In this document: positions 1-10,100 of the stretch, piece after piece | Layout: each line of letters starts with the position of its first letter | Numbering within the stretch: position 1 is the stretch's first letter | NCBI GenBank assembly: GCA_903913145.1 | Contig: CAIWKC010000084.1 | Coordinates: 1-44,235 of the forward strand | Direction: 5' to 3' | DNA length: 44,235 bases | From: an uncultured Gallionellaceae bacterium | GTDB lineage: Bacteria > Pseudomonadota > Gammaproteobacteria > Burkholderiales > Gallionellaceae | Made by a program: the position numbers and the translations under genes | Notes under the pieces: model-generated | Databases searched by the model: none | Told to the model about the DNA's origin: nothing | What the model saw: the letters and a program-made list of their open reading frames with translations, nothing else

Positions 1-63
1 GCAGCTATGGCTGCTATAGATACCGACAGGGTGCTGATCCAAGCATTTATTAAGTTCTCCTAA
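1..63 (+). CDS. possible 3' end of a gene cut by the window edge
   Basis: The first forward frame is open from base 1 to a TAA at 61-63, giving 20 residues that end in the sequence IQAFIKFS. Nothing in it identifies a family. It could be the tail of a gene that starts outside the window, or chance, since an open frame this short is common. Confidence is low. Confidence 0.2.
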   Translation, partial: AAMAAIDTDRVLIQAFIKFS

Positions 64-406
64 AAATCAATTTAATTACAACACGACTCCAAGAAAACAC
101 TCACAAACCGGTGTGCATTTTTTTGAGCATACAACTGGAGAAAATAAAATAGTCTGTGGAGGAAAAGGAACAGAAATAAATGTTTATTGATCTGGGGTAT
201 AAAATTTATTCATAGAGATAGTATAGTCTCTTCCCCGCGATGTATGTATTACCCTTTGTTTTTAGATAGTTGAACTACAAATTCCTTAATATCCGGCTTG
301 CTGATGCATGGCAATTTGCCACAGTCAAGAGGTTGGGTGTACAAAAATTGCAGTAACGATGCGGCATTGGGTAAAATGCAGGTCTTACGTGATTGGAAAT
401 ATCAAA
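64..406. other. AT-rich intergenic region upstream of xseB
   Basis: This stretch carries no convincing gene; the short frames across it lack a ribosome site and a recognisable protein. It is rich in A and T, and has a small inverted repeat (AGAGA at 214-218, TCTCT at 227-231). The likely xseB promoter lies at its right end. Nothing else is recognisable. Confidence 0.5.
348..377 (+). promoter_or_regulatory. candidate sigma-70 promoter of xseB-ispA-dxs
   Basis: A TTGCAG at 348-353 and a TAAAAT at 372-377 are separated by 18 bases. Transcription would start near 384, leaving a leader of about 23 bases before the xseB ATG at 407. This is a visual consensus match only. Confidence 0.4.
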
Positions 407-649
407 ATGGCCGGAAAGTCCACCAAAGCTTTGTCTTTCGAGGCAGCTGTGGCCGAGTTGGAGCAAGTTGTTGCGGACATGGAATCAGGCAAGCTGTCTC
501 TCGATGATTCTCTGGCGGCTTATCAACGCGGCGCAGATTTGTTGATGCAATGTCGCTCACGTCTGGATGATGCCCATCAGCAAGTGCGGATATTGGAAGA
601 TGGCGTATTGAAAAATTTCGCGGATACTCCGAAAGCTGTTGATGCCTGA
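407..649 (+). CDS. xseB: exodeoxyribonuclease VII small subunit
   Basis: XseB is the small subunit of exonuclease VII. Several copies bind one XseA and together degrade single-stranded DNA in both directions in the cytoplasm. The 80-residue product has the family core: FEAAVAELEQVVADMESG, then LSLDDSLAAYQRGADLL, then a helix ending RILEDG. This matches the usual length of 70-85 residues. I start it at ATG 407; the same frame is open back to 308, but the extra 33 residues do not resemble the family. The gene overlaps ispA by 8 bases, and the xseB-ispA-dxs order is common in proteobacteria, so the three are probably one transcript. The partner xseA is not in the window. Confidence 0.93.
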   Translation: MAGKSTKALSFEAAVAELEQVVADMESGKLSLDDSLAAYQRGADLLMQCRSRLDDAHQQVRILEDGVLKNFADTPKAVDA

Positions 650-1529
650 TTTTCAAAACTGGATCAGTGAACATCAGCTACGTTTCGAGGAAGTGTTGAA
701 ACATTTGCTGGCCTCTGCCGATCTCGCGCCTCAACAACTGCATGCGGCTATGCGCTATAGCGTGTTGGATGGAGGCAAGCGCGTACGACCTTTGCTGGCT
801 TTCGCCGCAGGTGAATTGGCGGGAGCGGATGTTTCACGCGTCAATATTGCCGCCGCTGCGGTTGAGTTCATTCACGCGTATTCTCTCGTGCATGACGATA
901 TGCCTTGCATGGACGATGATGTGCTGCGCAGAGGTAAGGCTACCTGCCATGTTGAATTCGATGAGGCTACCGCGCTGCTAGTGGGCGATGCCCTGCAAAG
1001 TCTGGCTTTTCAACTTTTATCCGAAAACTGTCTGTGCGACGATGCAACAAGACAATTGCAGATGGTTAAACTGCTCGCCGTGGCCTCTGGTTCACGCGGC
1101 ATGGCTGGCGGACAGGCAATTGACCTCGAGAGTGTGGGCAAGCATCTCACCTTGACAGAACTTGAGCATATGCACATCCATAAGACTGGCGCATTGATTC
1201 GAGCGGCTATTCTGTTGGGTGCACATTGTGGCAATTTAAGTCAGGTGCAACTTGACAAGCTTGATCGTTATGGCAAATGTATCGGCTTGGCCTTTCAGGT
1301 GGTCGACGATGTACTGGACAGTGAAGCCGATACCGTCACTCTGGGTAAAACTGCGGGCAAAGATGCGAAAAAAGAAAAGCCGACCTATGTAACACTAATG
1401 GGCGTTTCTGACGCAAAAAAAATGGCCAGGGAGTTGCACCAGGAAGCGCTGCAATCTCTGGCTGAGTGTGGTGGAAAAACGCATCGATTAAACGAGTTGG
1501 CCGACTTCATTGTAATGAGAAAATTTTGA
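642..1529 (+). CDS. ispA: farnesyl diphosphate synthase (polyprenyl synthetase)
   Basis: IspA condenses dimethylallyl or geranyl diphosphate with isopentenyl diphosphate to give farnesyl diphosphate, the precursor of undecaprenyl phosphate, quinone side chains and haem O. The 295-residue product has the first aspartate-rich motif DDMPCMD at residues 85-91 (the DDxxxxD form of bacterial farnesyl synthases) and the second, DDVLD, at 222-226. It also has the GGKRVRP substrate site near the N terminus and a KTGALI segment. A TTG at 639 is in frame, but ATG 642 is the natural start. It overlaps xseB upstream, and its stop overlaps the start of dxs, whose product opens the pathway that feeds it. 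Confidence 0.95.
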   Translation: MPDFQNWISEHQLRFEEVLKHLLASADLAPQQLHAAMRYSVLDGGKRVRPLLAFAAGELAGADVSRVNIAAAAVEFIHAYSLVHDDMPCMDDDVLRRGKATCHVEFDEATALLVGDALQSLAFQLLSENCLCDDATRQLQMVKLLAVASGSRGMAGGQAIDLESVGKHLTLTELEHMHIHKTGALIRAAILLGAHCGNLSQVQLDKLDRYGKCIGLAFQVVDDVLDSEADTVTLGKTAGKDAKKEKPTYVTLMGVSDAKKMARELHQEALQSLAECGGKTHRLNELADFIVMRKF

Positions 1530-3415
1530 TTTCAACAAATCCCCCCCCGATACTTGCAACGATTAATTCCCCAAGTGATCTGCGTCAGTTGGAGCGAAAA
1601 CAATTAACCCAGCTTGCCACTGAATTGCGTGCTTTTTTGATCGAATCTGTGAGTAAGACAGGCGGGCATCTTTCATCTAATCTCGGCACTATCGAACTTA
1701 CTATCGCACTACATTACGTGTTCAATACCCCGGATGATAAACTGGTTTGGGATGTTGGCCACCAGACTTACGCGCACAAGATTTTGACAGGCCGTCGTGA
1801 GGCGATGCAGACCCTGCGCATGGCGGGAGGTCTCTCCGGTTTTCCCAAACGTAGCGAGAGCGCATTCGATGCTTTTGGCACCGGACATTCAAGTACGTCA
1901 ATTTCGGCTGCATTGGGCATGGCAGTGGCAGCAAGGCTCGCGGGCAATGACAATCGTGCTGTCGCCATAATCGGTGACGGTGCCATGACGGGCGGTATGG
2001 CGTTTGAGGCGCTGAACAACGCAGGGACGGTCGATGCCAATTTGCTGGTGGTGTTGAACGACAATGATATGTCAATTTCCACACCAGTCGGTGCTCTCAA
2101 TAATTATCTGGCAAAGTTAATGTCCGGACGCTTTTATGCGGCAGTGAGACGCGGCAGTGAAAAAGTGCTGAAAGGAATGCCGCCGGTTTTGGAATTCGCC
2201 AAGCGCGCGGAGGAGCATGTCAAAGGCATGGTCACTCCGGGAACCTTATTTGAGGAGCTGGGTTTCAACTATATCGGCCCCATTGATGGACACGATCTCG
2301 ACACATTAGTGACAACTTTGCACAATATTCGCGCTCTTGAAGGTCCTCAATTTCTGCATATTGTCACACAAAAAGGTAAAGGCTATGCCCAAGCGGAAGA
2401 TAATTGCCTGCTATATCACGGTGTAACCACTTTCGATCCGACCCGGGGCATTATCCCTTCACCGGTTGCAAAAAAATCTTACACAAATATATTTGGCGAT
2501 TGGCTATGCGATATGGCCGCTGCCGATGAAAAGTTGGTTGGCATCACGCCGGCAATGTGCGAAGGCTCCGGCATGGTTGAGTTTGCAGAAAAATTTCCGC
2601 AGCGATATTTTGATGTGGGTATCGCCGAGCAACATGCGCTTACGTTTGCGGCAGGATTGGCGTGCGATGGCTACAAACCGGTAGTGGCGATCTATTCAAC
2701 TTTTTTGCAACGCGCTTATGATCAACTCATCCACGATATTGCCATTCAAAATTTGCCCGTCATGTTGGCGATAGACCGTGGCGGCTTGGTGGGTGCCGAT
2801 GGGGCGACCCATGCGGGTAGCTTCGATCTAAGCTATTTGCGCTGTATACCGAACATGACTGTGATGACCCCCTCAGACGAAAATGAATGTCGCCAAATGC
2901 TGACTACGGCCTATCGACTGGAGTCGCCGACCGCAGTCCGCTATCCGCGCGGAGCCGGCACAGGGGTCGCCGTACAAAAAGTTTTCGAGCCCATTCCTTT
3001 GGGCAAGGGCGAGTTGCGTCGTCAAGGTAAGCAAGTGGCCATTCTGGCTTTTGGCTCGATGCTGGCGCCGGCGCTGGTGGCGGCAGAAAAGCTCGATGCC
3101 ACAGTAGCGAATATGCGTTTTGTTAAGCCGTTGGATGAGGAATTGGTGCTGCGGTTGGCGCGCGAACACACTTTAATTGTGACTGTGGAAGAAAATGTTA
3201 TTCAGGGCGGTGCGGGTAGCGCAGTGCTTGAATGTTTAGCGCATCACGGCGCGGCAACAAATTTATTACAGCTTGGTTTGCCTGATCACTTTATTGAACA
3301 GGGAGAGCATAAAAAACTTTTGACAGATTGCGGTTTGGACTCTGCGGGGTTGGTAAAATCCATTTCCCGGTTTGCGGAAGAGTATGGCATTACAACTGCA
3401 CCACTGAATATCTGA
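1526..3415 (+). CDS. dxs: 1-deoxy-D-xylulose-5-phosphate synthase
   Basis: Dxs is a thiamine-diphosphate enzyme that joins pyruvate and glyceraldehyde 3-phosphate to form DXP, the entry point of the MEP isoprenoid pathway and a precursor of thiamine and pyridoxal phosphate. Visible landmarks are TINSPSDLR near the N terminus, the cofactor motif [18 protein letters not shown] near residue 150, and the catalytic glutamate E368 in [15 protein letters not shown]. No ATG exists near the family's usual start. TTG at 1526 fits best: it overlaps the ispA stop in a TTGA and has GAG at 1517-1519 as a weak ribosome site. This gives 629 residues against about 620 in E. coli. A run of eight C (1541-1548) encodes prolines at codons 6-8. 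Confidence 0.95.
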   Translation: MISTNPPPILATINSPSDLRQLERKQLTQLATELRAFLIESVSKTGGHLSSNLGTIELTIALHYVFNTPDDKLVWDVGHQTYAHKILTGRREAMQTLRMAGGLSGFPKRSESAFDAFGTGHSSTSISAALGMAVAARLAGNDNRAVAIIGDGAMTGGMAFEALNNAGTVDANLLVVLNDNDMSISTPVGALNNYLAKLMSGRFYAAVRRGSEKVLKGMPPVLEFAKRAEEHVKGMVTPGTLFEELGFNYIGPIDGHDLDTLVTTLHNIRALEGPQFLHIVTQKGKGYAQAEDNCLLYHGVTTFDPTRGIIPSPVAKKSYTNIFGDWLCDMAAADEKLVGITPAMCEGSGMVEFAEKFPQRYFDVGIAEQHALTFAAGLACDGYKPVVAIYSTFLQRAYDQLIHDIAIQNLPVMLAIDRGGLVGADGATHAGSFDLSYLRCIPNMTVMTPSDENECRQMLTTAYRLESPTAVRYPRGAGTGVAVQKVFEPIPLGKGELRRQGKQVAILAFGSMLAPALVAAEKLDATVANMRFVKPLDEELVLRLAREHTLIVTVEENVIQGGAGSAVLECLAHHGAATNLLQLGLPDHFIEQGEHKKLLTDCGLDSAGLVKSISRFAEEYGITTAPLNI

Positions 3416-3451
3416 AGGGTTACTGCCTGCCCTCTACGCTGATGTAGTTAG

Positions 3452-5446
3452 ATGAAGCAACTTTATTCAAGAATTTTTTCGATCCTCATTTTTTTCACAT
3501 CGATCCCCGCTTTTGCGCTCGAAGATATCACCCTGCAGCTCAAGTGGACGCACGCATTCCAATTCGCCGGATACTATGCTGCGTTGGAGCAAGGCTACTA
3601 CCGGGAAGTTGGTCTGCAGGTAAATATTGTGGAAGCATCACCTGTTACAAATCCTGTTCAAGAGGTGCTTGATGGCAAAGCACAGTTTGGGGTCGGTACC
3701 AGCAGCCTGTTGCTTGAAAGAGCGGCAGGCAAACCGGTTGTCGTATTGGCCGTTGTGTTTCAGCAATCTCCCTACAAGATTTTCGCGTCACCGAATATTC
3801 ATAATCTGCACGACTTGATAGGCAAGCGAATCATGCTTGAGCCGCAGTCAAATGAAATTATTGCGTATTTGAAAAAAGAAGGTATTCCACTGGAAAGTAT
3901 CCATCAGATTCCGCATAGCTTTGATGCAGATGGTCTGATGAATGGTGATGCAGAAGCAATCTCCGGTTACATTTCTAATGAACCGTACTACTTTCAACTG
4001 GCACACTACCCTTACCAAACATTCAGTCCACGTTCTGCGGGAATTGATTTCTATGGTGATAATTTGTTTACGTCCGAGAACGAATTGCGTAAGCATCCTG
4101 AGCGGGTAAAAGCATTTCGGGCAGCCAGTTTGCGTGGCTGGCAATATGCCAAGGAGCATCATGATGAAGTCATCGACTTAATCCTGAGCAAGTATTCAAA
4201 ACTGAACTCGCGGGACTATCTGGATTTTGAGTCTGATCAAATGATTCCACTGTTGCAACCCAATTTGATCGAAATTGGCTACATGAATCGAAATAGATGG
4301 CGCCACATTGCCGATACCTATACTGAAATCGGGTTGTTACCCCGTAATTTTCCGCTGGATAACTTTATTTATGATGCGACCGAGCCGGATTTAATCTGGT
4401 TCTATCGGGGATTAATCATCGCCCTGGTTCTGAGCGGTATCATCACCTCGGTTGCGTTATACATTTTGCGAACTAATCGCAAGCTGCAAAGCAGTCTGAT
4501 CAAATTGAGCACAACGCAAGACGCACTGTCGAAAAGTGAAAAACACTATCGTTTTATCGTTGATAACATGCGAGATGTGGTGTGGATACTGGATCCGGAA
4601 ACACTGCGCTTTCGTTACACGAGTCCGTCGATTGAACAGTTTCGCGGATTTAGCGTTGAAGAGATGATGGGCATGCCGATGGATAATGTGCTGCCTCCAC
4701 CAGAGGCAGAAGCATTGAAACAAAAACTGCATGGATACTTGAAGGAGTTTTTGTCGGGCAATTACACCGACAAGATATATGTCGAAGAATTGCCCATGCT
4801 TCGTAAAGATGGTTCAGTCGTATGGGGCGAGGTGATCGCCAAGTACTATCGCAACGAGGAAACAGGACAAATCGAATTACATGGCGTGACGCGGGATATT
4901 TCAGAACGCAAAGCGGCCCAGGAAGAAATAAAGCGCCTGGCGACACATGATATTTTGACTGGCCTGCCCAATCGAATGTTGCTCAATGACCGCTTGCAGC
5001 AAGCACTGATCGCCACCAGGCGTGATAACAGTCATGGGGCATTGATGTTTCTTGATCTAGATAAATTCAAACAGATCAATGATTCGCTGGGTCATGATAT
5101 TGGCGACAATCTGTTGAAACATGCTGCAACCAGAATGCTTGAGTGTGTACGTGAATCGGATACGGTCGCGCGAATCGGCGGTGATGAATTTATAGTGCTG
5201 CTGCGGACAGTGGAAGACGCACGTGATGCAATTGTAGTGGCTGAAAAAATTCGATTTGCGTTGAGCCAACCATTTGAATTTGCATCCCATCGCTTGTCAA
5301 TTTCATGCAGCATAGGTATTGCAATTTACCCGGAACATGGTATCGATAGCGTTGAATTGTCAAAGAATGCTGACATTGCGATGTATCAGGCCAAAGAGAG
5401 TGGACGAGATAACGTTCGCCTATTCGAGCAGGGGTTAAAAACTTGA
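3452..5446 (+). CDS. membrane diguanylate cyclase with periplasmic NMT1/THI5-type sensor and PAS domain
   Basis: The 664-residue protein starts with a signal peptide (about residues 1-22, ending PAFA). A periplasmic substrate-binding domain of the NMT1/THI5/SsuA type follows (LQLKWTHAFQFAGYYAALEQ, about 25-300), then one membrane helix (about 325-347), a PAS domain (about 363-490) and a GGDEF domain. The active-site motif is GGDEF at 576-580, and an inhibitory-site RxxD (RESD, 567-570) lies five residues before it, so the cyclase should be active and product-inhibited. There is no EAL domain. By architecture a ligand bound in the periplasm would control cyclic di-GMP synthesis. THI5-type domains often bind thiamine-precursor pyrimidines or organosulfur compounds; which one applies here cannot be told. 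It follows dxs by 36 bases and may be cotranscribed. Confidence 0.88.
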   Translation: MKQLYSRIFSILIFFTSIPAFALEDITLQLKWTHAFQFAGYYAALEQGYYREVGLQVNIVEASPVTNPVQEVLDGKAQFGVGTSSLLLERAAGKPVVVLAVVFQQSPYKIFASPNIHNLHDLIGKRIMLEPQSNEIIAYLKKEGIPLESIHQIPHSFDADGLMNGDAEAISGYISNEPYYFQLAHYPYQTFSPRSAGIDFYGDNLFTSENELRKHPERVKAFRAASLRGWQYAKEHHDEVIDLILSKYSKLNSRDYLDFESDQMIPLLQPNLIEIGYMNRNRWRHIADTYTEIGLLPRNFPLDNFIYDATEPDLIWFYRGLIIALVLSGIITSVALYILRTNRKLQSSLIKLSTTQDALSKSEKHYRFIVDNMRDVVWILDPETLRFRYTSPSIEQFRGFSVEEMMGMPMDNVLPPPEAEALKQKLHGYLKEFLSGNYTDKIYVEELPMLRKDGSVVWGEVIAKYYRNEETGQIELHGVTRDISERKAAQEEIKRLATHDILTGLPNRMLLNDRLQQALIATRRDNSHGALMFLDLDKFKQINDSLGHDIGDNLLKHAATRMLECVRESDTVARIGGDEFIVLLRTVEDARDAIVVAEKIRFALSQPFEFASHRLSISCSIGIAIYPEHGIDSVELSKNADIAMYQAKESGRDNVRLFEQGLKT

Positions 5447-5478
5447 GTAGATTTGTCGGATAAGTTTATAATTGTATC
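5443..5478 (+). promoter_or_regulatory. candidate folE2 promoter overlapped by a 20-base palindrome (possible Zur site)
   Basis: A TTGAGT at 5443-5448 and a perfect TATAAT at 5467-5472 are 18 bases apart. The -10 lies inside an imperfect palindrome at 5459-5478 of the form GATA-N3-TTATAA-N3-TATC. A repressor bound there would block the promoter. In many bacteria folE2 is repressed by Zur, whose sites are AT-rich palindromes of this general look. That assignment is inference. Confidence 0.4.
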
Positions 5479-5500
5479 AAGTTATTTTTGAAAGTTGATG

Positions 5501-6292
5501 ATGAATCCAGTAATTCCAGACGTACAAAACAGTGCTGACACCCGCCAATTGGCGATCAACAAGGTCGGCATCAAGAGTATTCGTCATCCTGTTGTTGTCA
5601 AAGACAAAAGTGTAGGTGTTCAACACACTATCGCTACTTTTAATATGTACGTGCATTTGCCGCACAACTTTAAAGGTACGCACATGTCTCGATTTGTGCA
5701 AATTTTGAATGAACACGGTCGCGAAATTTCGGTCGAATCTTTCGAGAGCATTTTGCTCGAGATGGTGCAAAAACTAGAGGCAAAGTCTGGGTATATCGAA
5801 ATGTCATTTCCCTATTTTGTCAACAAAACTGCCCCGGTTTCCGGAGTGCAAAGTCTGCTTGACTATGACGTTACTTTCGTCGGCGAAATTATCGAAGGTC
5901 AGTATTATTTCACTATGAAGGTATTGATTCCGGTAACCAGCTTGTGCCCCTGTTCGAAAGAAATATCCGAGCGCGGAGCGCACAATCAACGTTCGCATGT
6001 GACAATCACCGTAAGGACAAAACGCTCAGTCTGGATTGAAGAGCTGGTTCGTTTTGGTGAAGAGCAGGCATCCAGCGAGCTTTATGGGTTGCTGAAACGG
6101 CCGGATGAAAAATTCGTCACTGAACGCGCCTACGACAATCCAAAATTTGTGGAAGACATGGTGCGTGACGTGGCCGCCGCATTGAATGAAGATGAACGCA
6201 TCGACGCTTACATTGTTGAGTCGGAAAACTTTGAGTCCATTCACAATCATTCAGCCTATGCGTTGATTGAACGGAACAAGACTAAAGATTGA
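5501..6292 (+). CDS. folE2: GTP cyclohydrolase I, FolE2 type
   Basis: FolE2 converts GTP to 7,8-dihydroneopterin triphosphate, the first step of folate and queuosine synthesis. Unlike FolE it is not strictly zinc-dependent. Recognisable parts are [20 protein letters not shown] at the N terminus, [20 protein letters not shown] in the centre with the conserved metal-ligand cysteine C149, and [14 protein letters not shown] near the C terminus. The product has 263 residues, usual for the family. TTG 5495, ATG 5498 and ATG 5501 are all in frame; I prefer 5501 because GAAAG at 5490-5494 then has a 6-base spacer. As I recall, dxs and folE2 are neighbours in several betaproteobacteria, with the cyclase gene inserted here. 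Confidence 0.95.
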   Translation: MNPVIPDVQNSADTRQLAINKVGIKSIRHPVVVKDKSVGVQHTIATFNMYVHLPHNFKGTHMSRFVQILNEHGREISVESFESILLEMVQKLEAKSGYIEMSFPYFVNKTAPVSGVQSLLDYDVTFVGEIIEGQYYFTMKVLIPVTSLCPCSKEISERGAHNQRSHVTITVRTKRSVWIEELVRFGEEQASSELYGLLKRPDEKFVTERAYDNPKFVEDMVRDVAAALNEDERIDAYIVESENFESIHNHSAYALIERNKTKD

Positions 6293-6395
6293 ACCTAACC
6301 CAACCAATTTCGATCTTGTTAAATCCAAGGGTGAGTTTTGCAGGATATTATTCTGAATTGAGTTTTTTGAAAGTGCTTTCAGGGAAACACGATTT

Positions 6396-7103
6396 ATGAA
6401 ACCAATTGCTATTTTTAGACATGTATCCCCAGAAGGCGGAGGATATTTCGTTGAATTTCTCAACGCACATGCAATTCCGTGGCAATTAATACGCATAGAT
6501 GAAGGAGACCCCGTACCTCAAAGTGCACGGGACTATTCCGGATTGGTTTTCATGGGTGGACCGATGAGTGTAAACGATGATTTACCTTGGATATCATTTG
6601 TCTTGCCATTGATACGCGATGCATTTTTACACGATGTACCCTTGCTTGGACATTGCCTTGGAGCGCAACTTATCGCTAAGGCACTCGGCGGCGTAGTTCG
6701 TAAAAATGAAGTGAAAGAGATAGGTTGGGGTAAAGTAAATTCAACTGAAAACGAAACCACGCGAGCATGGTTTGGCGATATTCGCTCATTCGACGCGTTT
6801 CATTGGCACGGAGAGACATTCAGTTTGCCACAAGGCGCAGTTCATCTTTTATCATCTCCACATTGCGCGAATCAGGCCTTCGCTATCGGAAAACATCTGG
6901 CTCTGCAATGCCATGTTGAAATGACCCGGCAAATGATTCAGGAATGGTGCGATCTCGGCGCCAGTGAAATTACCTCAAATTACGCCAGTCCGGCGGTACA
7001 ATCTGCACAAGAGATGCAGTCGCAGATGAATGACAAGTTAACAGAATTACATCATGTGGCTACCCAACTTTATAGGCACTGGTTGCACGGGTTGTCGCAC
7101 TGA
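6396..7103 (+). CDS. class I glutamine amidotransferase-like protein
   Basis: This 235-residue stand-alone amidotransferase-like protein has the class I fold. FMGGPMSV forms the oxyanion strand, [15 protein letters not shown] carries the nucleophile C87, and QCHVEM provides H173 and E175, so the catalytic triad is complete. Such proteins are usually annotated as GMP-synthase-like amidotransferases. Some relatives cut gamma-glutamyl bonds rather than passing ammonia to a synthase, and no synthase domain or obvious partner is adjacent. The true substrate is unknown. ATG 6396 is used. It lies 16 bases before the ferredoxin gene and may share its transcript. Confidence 0.8.
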   Translation: MKPIAIFRHVSPEGGGYFVEFLNAHAIPWQLIRIDEGDPVPQSARDYSGLVFMGGPMSVNDDLPWISFVLPLIRDAFLHDVPLLGHCLGAQLIAKALGGVVRKNEVKEIGWGKVNSTENETTRAWFGDIRSFDAFHWHGETFSLPQGAVHLLSSPHCANQAFAIGKHLALQCHVEMTRQMIQEWCDLGASEITSNYASPAVQSAQEMQSQMNDKLTELHHVATQLYRHWLHGLSH

Positions 7104-7119
7104 TGGATGGAGAAGGAAA

Positions 7120-7443
7120 ATGACGTATGTTGTAGGCGAGAATTGTATCAAATGCAAATACACTGACTGTGTTGACGTTTGTCCGGTAGATTGCTTTCGC
7201 GAGGGTGAAAATTTTCTGGTGATCGAACCGGAGGAATGCATTGACTGTTCGTTGTGTGTGTCGGAGTGCCCTGCGAACGCAATTTATGCCGAGGATGATG
7301 TACCCGCCGATCAGCGACACTTCATTGCACTCAATGCCGAGCTTGCCAAATCCTGGCAGGCAATTATTGCCAAAAAAAACGCGCCTGCCGATGCGGATGA
7401 GTGGCTTAATGTAAAAGACAAATTACATCTGCTGAAAAGGTGA
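7120..7443 (+). CDS. fdxA: 7Fe ferredoxin (3Fe-4S/4Fe-4S), FdxA type
   Basis: This is a small cytoplasmic electron carrier of 107 residues. The N-terminal half reads [20 protein letters not shown] and is followed by [18 protein letters not shown]. The cysteine pattern is that of Azotobacter-type seven-iron ferredoxins, one 3Fe-4S and one 4Fe-4S cluster, with the typical C-terminal extension of about 45 residues. The start at ATG 7120 is supported by a strong ribosome site (GGAGAAGGA, 7109-7117); the frame is open further upstream without such support. Its stop overlaps the GTG start of the AddB-like gene, so the two are probably translationally coupled. Confidence 0.93.
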   Translation: MTYVVGENCIKCKYTDCVDVCPVDCFREGENFLVIEPEECIDCSLCVSECPANAIYAEDDVPADQRHFIALNAELAKSWQAIIAKKNAPADADEWLNVKDKLHLLKR

Positions 7444-10100
7444 AGGTCGCAGCCGACTTCTTTGATTTTATCGCCGGGCGTATTTTGAAAGCGCACGCAG
7501 CGGCAATGCCCGATCTTCGTAATATCATCGTTCTGCTTCCTAATTTTCATGCTGCGCAACCGCTTGCCAGAGCATTAATGCACCAAGCGAAACAACCGGT
7601 ATTGCTGTTGCCGCAGATGGTGACATTAAACGAATGGGCGCAAAGTATTCAGATTGAGGCGCCTATCGTGGCAGATTGCCAGCGCAGTGCGATGCTCTAT
7701 CAATTGCTGCGTGACAATAAATGGTTTGAGCAATCAGATGTTTGGGGCATGACGCAGGAGTTGCTGGTGTTGTTCGACGAGCTGACAAATTCGCTTAACG
7801 AACTTCCGTGCGATGCGGCTGAGTTCGCGAAAGCTATTCAGCATGCGTATAAGGCGCGGCAGAACAGCACATTACAACTCGAGACGCGACTGGTATTTGA
7901 GTTGTGGCACGCGATGCAAAGCGGCGAAGAATTGGATAATGCGCGAGCGTACCAGCAGCGTTTGGCAAAGTTGGCGGCGCAGGCCAAGCAACCACTATTT
8001 GTGTTGCGTACTTCAGATTGGAATTCACTGGAGCAACGTTTTCTTGAACAATATGCCGTTAATGCCAAAGTGACGGAGTGCGATTTGAGAGAGATGCTGG
8101 AAGATAGTCTCAGCGTTGTCTCGCAAGCCCTCACCCCAAACCTTTCCCCGGGGGGGGGATCTTTACTGCAACAATCTGAAGCTCTCAGAACCCAAAACAT
8201 ACCGTCACTAAGTGGTAAAGTGAATTTTTTCGCCGCAACCAGTCTCGAACAAGAAGCTCGTGCCGCAGCAATGCAAGTGCGTCTTTGGTTGCAGCAGGGC
8301 AAACGGGACATCGCCATTGTCGTTCAAGACCGTGTCGTGGCACGGCGCATGCGCGCACTACTTGAACGAGCCGAAGTGTTGGTGACTGACGAGACCGGCT
8401 GGACTTTTGCCACTTTGTCGGTCAGCACCGTGCTGGATCGCTGGCTCTCGGCACTGCAAAGTGATTTCTACCATGTCGATTTGTTGGATTTACTCAAGTC
8501 GCCCTTTATCTTTTCCGACATGGCTTCCGCAGAACGCAAAGCAGCGGTCTATCAGCTGGAACAGTTGTTGCGTAAACAGGGGGTGGTGACAGGGCTGGAA
8601 AAATTCACCGCACTGACCGCACATGATGTCGCATTACATCGGCCGATGGCAAGATTGCGTCAAGCAGTTGAGTTGTTTGGGCAGGGCAAGAAAAAATCAC
8701 TGGCAGAATGGCTGGTTGTGTTGCGGGAAAGTTTGCAAGTGTTGGGTATCGACACCAGTTTGCAACAAGATGAAGCGGGTGCGCAATTGCTGCAAAGCAT
8801 GGAACTATGGCAACAAGAACTGAAGGAAGATAAGGGGCGTTATCGCTTTAACGAATGGCGGCGCTGGCTGGCACAACAACTTGATACACAGACATATCGA
8901 GACAGCAGCATCGACAGTACGGTGAGATTTACGCATTTGGCGGCGACACGCTGGCGCGTATATGACGCGGTACTATTACTGGGTTGCGATGCCGATCATT
9001 TACCCGGCGATGCGGATGGAGGGCGCTGGTTCAACGATGCAGTGCGCGGCAGTTTGAATTTATCCACTCGCAACACGCATGCGGCACGGCAACGCGATGA
9101 CTTGTTGGCTTTGCTTACTTTGAATCGCTGTGTGCTGGTTACCTGGCAAAAAGATCGCAATGGTGAAGTCGGGCTGCTGAGTCCCTATTTGGAAATTCTG
9201 CGAGAATTGCATAAGCTGACTTATGGCGACGACCTGAGTGACCACGAATTACAAGCCATACTTCTGGCCGAAGAAACACACTTGGTCGAACTGGCAGGAG
9301 CAGGGAAACCGTCACCTTCTGTAGCAGCAAAAAGGGTACCCGCAAGTATCTCTATTAGTGCCTACAACAGTTTGGTCGCATGCCCCTATCAGTTTTATGC
9401 GCGTTACATTTTGCGTCTGAATGAACTGGATGAAGTGCAGGAAGGAATTGATAAGCGCGACTACGGCGAACGTGTGCATGAAATCTTGCGGAGATTCCAT
9501 GAACGCTATACACAAGTGAGCGAACATCCCGTTATCGAACTGAACACGACCCTGCGGCAGATCAGTGAGGATGTTTTTGCTGATCTGCTGCTACAGGATT
9601 TTTCGGCACGTGCCTGGCTTGCGCGTTGGTTTACAACATTGCCGGCCTACCTAGATTGGCAAATCGAAAACGAAAAACAAGGCTGGCACTATGCCGAGTC
9701 GGAGAGCCCGTTTGATTGGGAATTGGAAGAAGTGCGCTTGCGCGGACGCATTGACCGGTTGGATGTCAGAGGAGAAGAAAAACGCGTTCTGGACTACAAA
9801 ACACAAAGCGAACAAGTGCTGCGTAATAAATTACGCGAGCCGGGAGAAGATGTGCAACTGGCATGTTATGCCTACGCGCATGAAGCTGCGGATGCTGCTT
9901 TTGTCAGTATTGAAAACGGGAAAGTAAAGTTGGTTGAACCCAAACACGATATGCCACAACTGGCCCAGCTGAATACAGAACGTCTGGTACATTTGATGGC
10001 TAATATACGCGCTGGATCAGTCCTGCCTGCGAATGGTATTGATGCAACGTGTGAATATTGCGAAATGCGCGGTGTGTGCAGGAAGGGCGAATGGATATGA
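7440..10100 (+). CDS. AddB-like PD-(D/E)XK nuclease (DNA repair protein)
   Basis: This 886-residue protein resembles AddB, the second subunit of the AddAB helicase-nuclease that processes DNA double-strand breaks for recombination, and fits the AddB-related family of about 900 residues (TIGR03623). The N-terminal region lacks a clear Walker A motif, so it probably has no ATPase of its own. The C terminus carries the nuclease core RGRIDRLDV followed by RVLDYKTQ. Cysteines C648 and C871-C874-C880 ([10 protein letters not shown]) are placed as in AddB proteins that hold an iron-sulfur cluster. The start is GTG 7440, overlapping the ferredoxin stop. Its end overlaps the AddA-like gene. A GC-rich repeat encoding [11 protein letters not shown] lies inside (see 8128-8159). 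Confidence 0.85.
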   Translation: MKVAADFFDFIAGRILKAHAAAMPDLRNIIVLLPNFHAAQPLARALMHQAKQPVLLLPQMVTLNEWAQSIQIEAPIVADCQRSAMLYQLLRDNKWFEQSDVWGMTQELLVLFDELTNSLNELPCDAAEFAKAIQHAYKARQNSTLQLETRLVFELWHAMQSGEELDNARAYQQRLAKLAAQAKQPLFVLRTSDWNSLEQRFLEQYAVNAKVTECDLREMLEDSLSVVSQALTPNLSPGGGSLLQQSEALRTQNIPSLSGKVNFFAATSLEQEARAAAMQVRLWLQQGKRDIAIVVQDRVVARRMRALLERAEVLVTDETGWTFATLSVSTVLDRWLSALQSDFYHVDLLDLLKSPFIFSDMASAERKAAVYQLEQLLRKQGVVTGLEKFTALTAHDVALHRPMARLRQAVELFGQGKKKSLAEWLVVLRESLQVLGIDTSLQQDEAGAQLLQSMELWQQELKEDKGRYRFNEWRRWLAQQLDTQTYRDSSIDSTVRFTHLAATRWRVYDAVLLLGCDADHLPGDADGGRWFNDAVRGSLNLSTRNTHAARQRDDLLALLTLNRCVLVTWQKDRNGEVGLLSPYLEILRELHKLTYGDDLSDHELQAILLAEETHLVELAGAGKPSPSVAAKRVPASISISAYNSLVACPYQFYARYILRLNELDEVQEGIDKRDYGERVHEILRRFHERYTQVSEHPVIELNTTLRQISEDVFADLLLQDFSARAWLARWFTTLPAYLDWQIENEKQGWHYAESESPFDWELEEVRLRGRIDRLDVRGEEKRVLDYKTQSEQVLRNKLREPGEDVQLACYAYAHEAADAAFVSIENGKVKLVEPKHDMPQLAQLNTERLVHLMANIRAGSVLPANGIDATCEYCEMRGVCRKGEWI
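8128..8159 (+). repeat. GC-rich repeat unit inside the AddB-like coding region
   Basis: The sequence begins CCCTCACCCCAAACCTTTCC and ends in CCCC followed by nine G (8150-8158). Its first half resembles the reverse complement of the repeat at 23547-23583, which begins CCCCTACCCCAACCCTCCCC. The translation is [11 protein letters not shown], a peptide that dispersed repeats of this kind commonly give. The reading frame stays open. It lies in a linker-like region of the protein between about residues 225 and 245. Confidence 0.6.

Noticed and set aside
3416-3451. Thiamine riboswitch before the THI5-type cyclase gene
   Set aside because: The gap has only 36 bases and lacks the conserved CTGAGA core.
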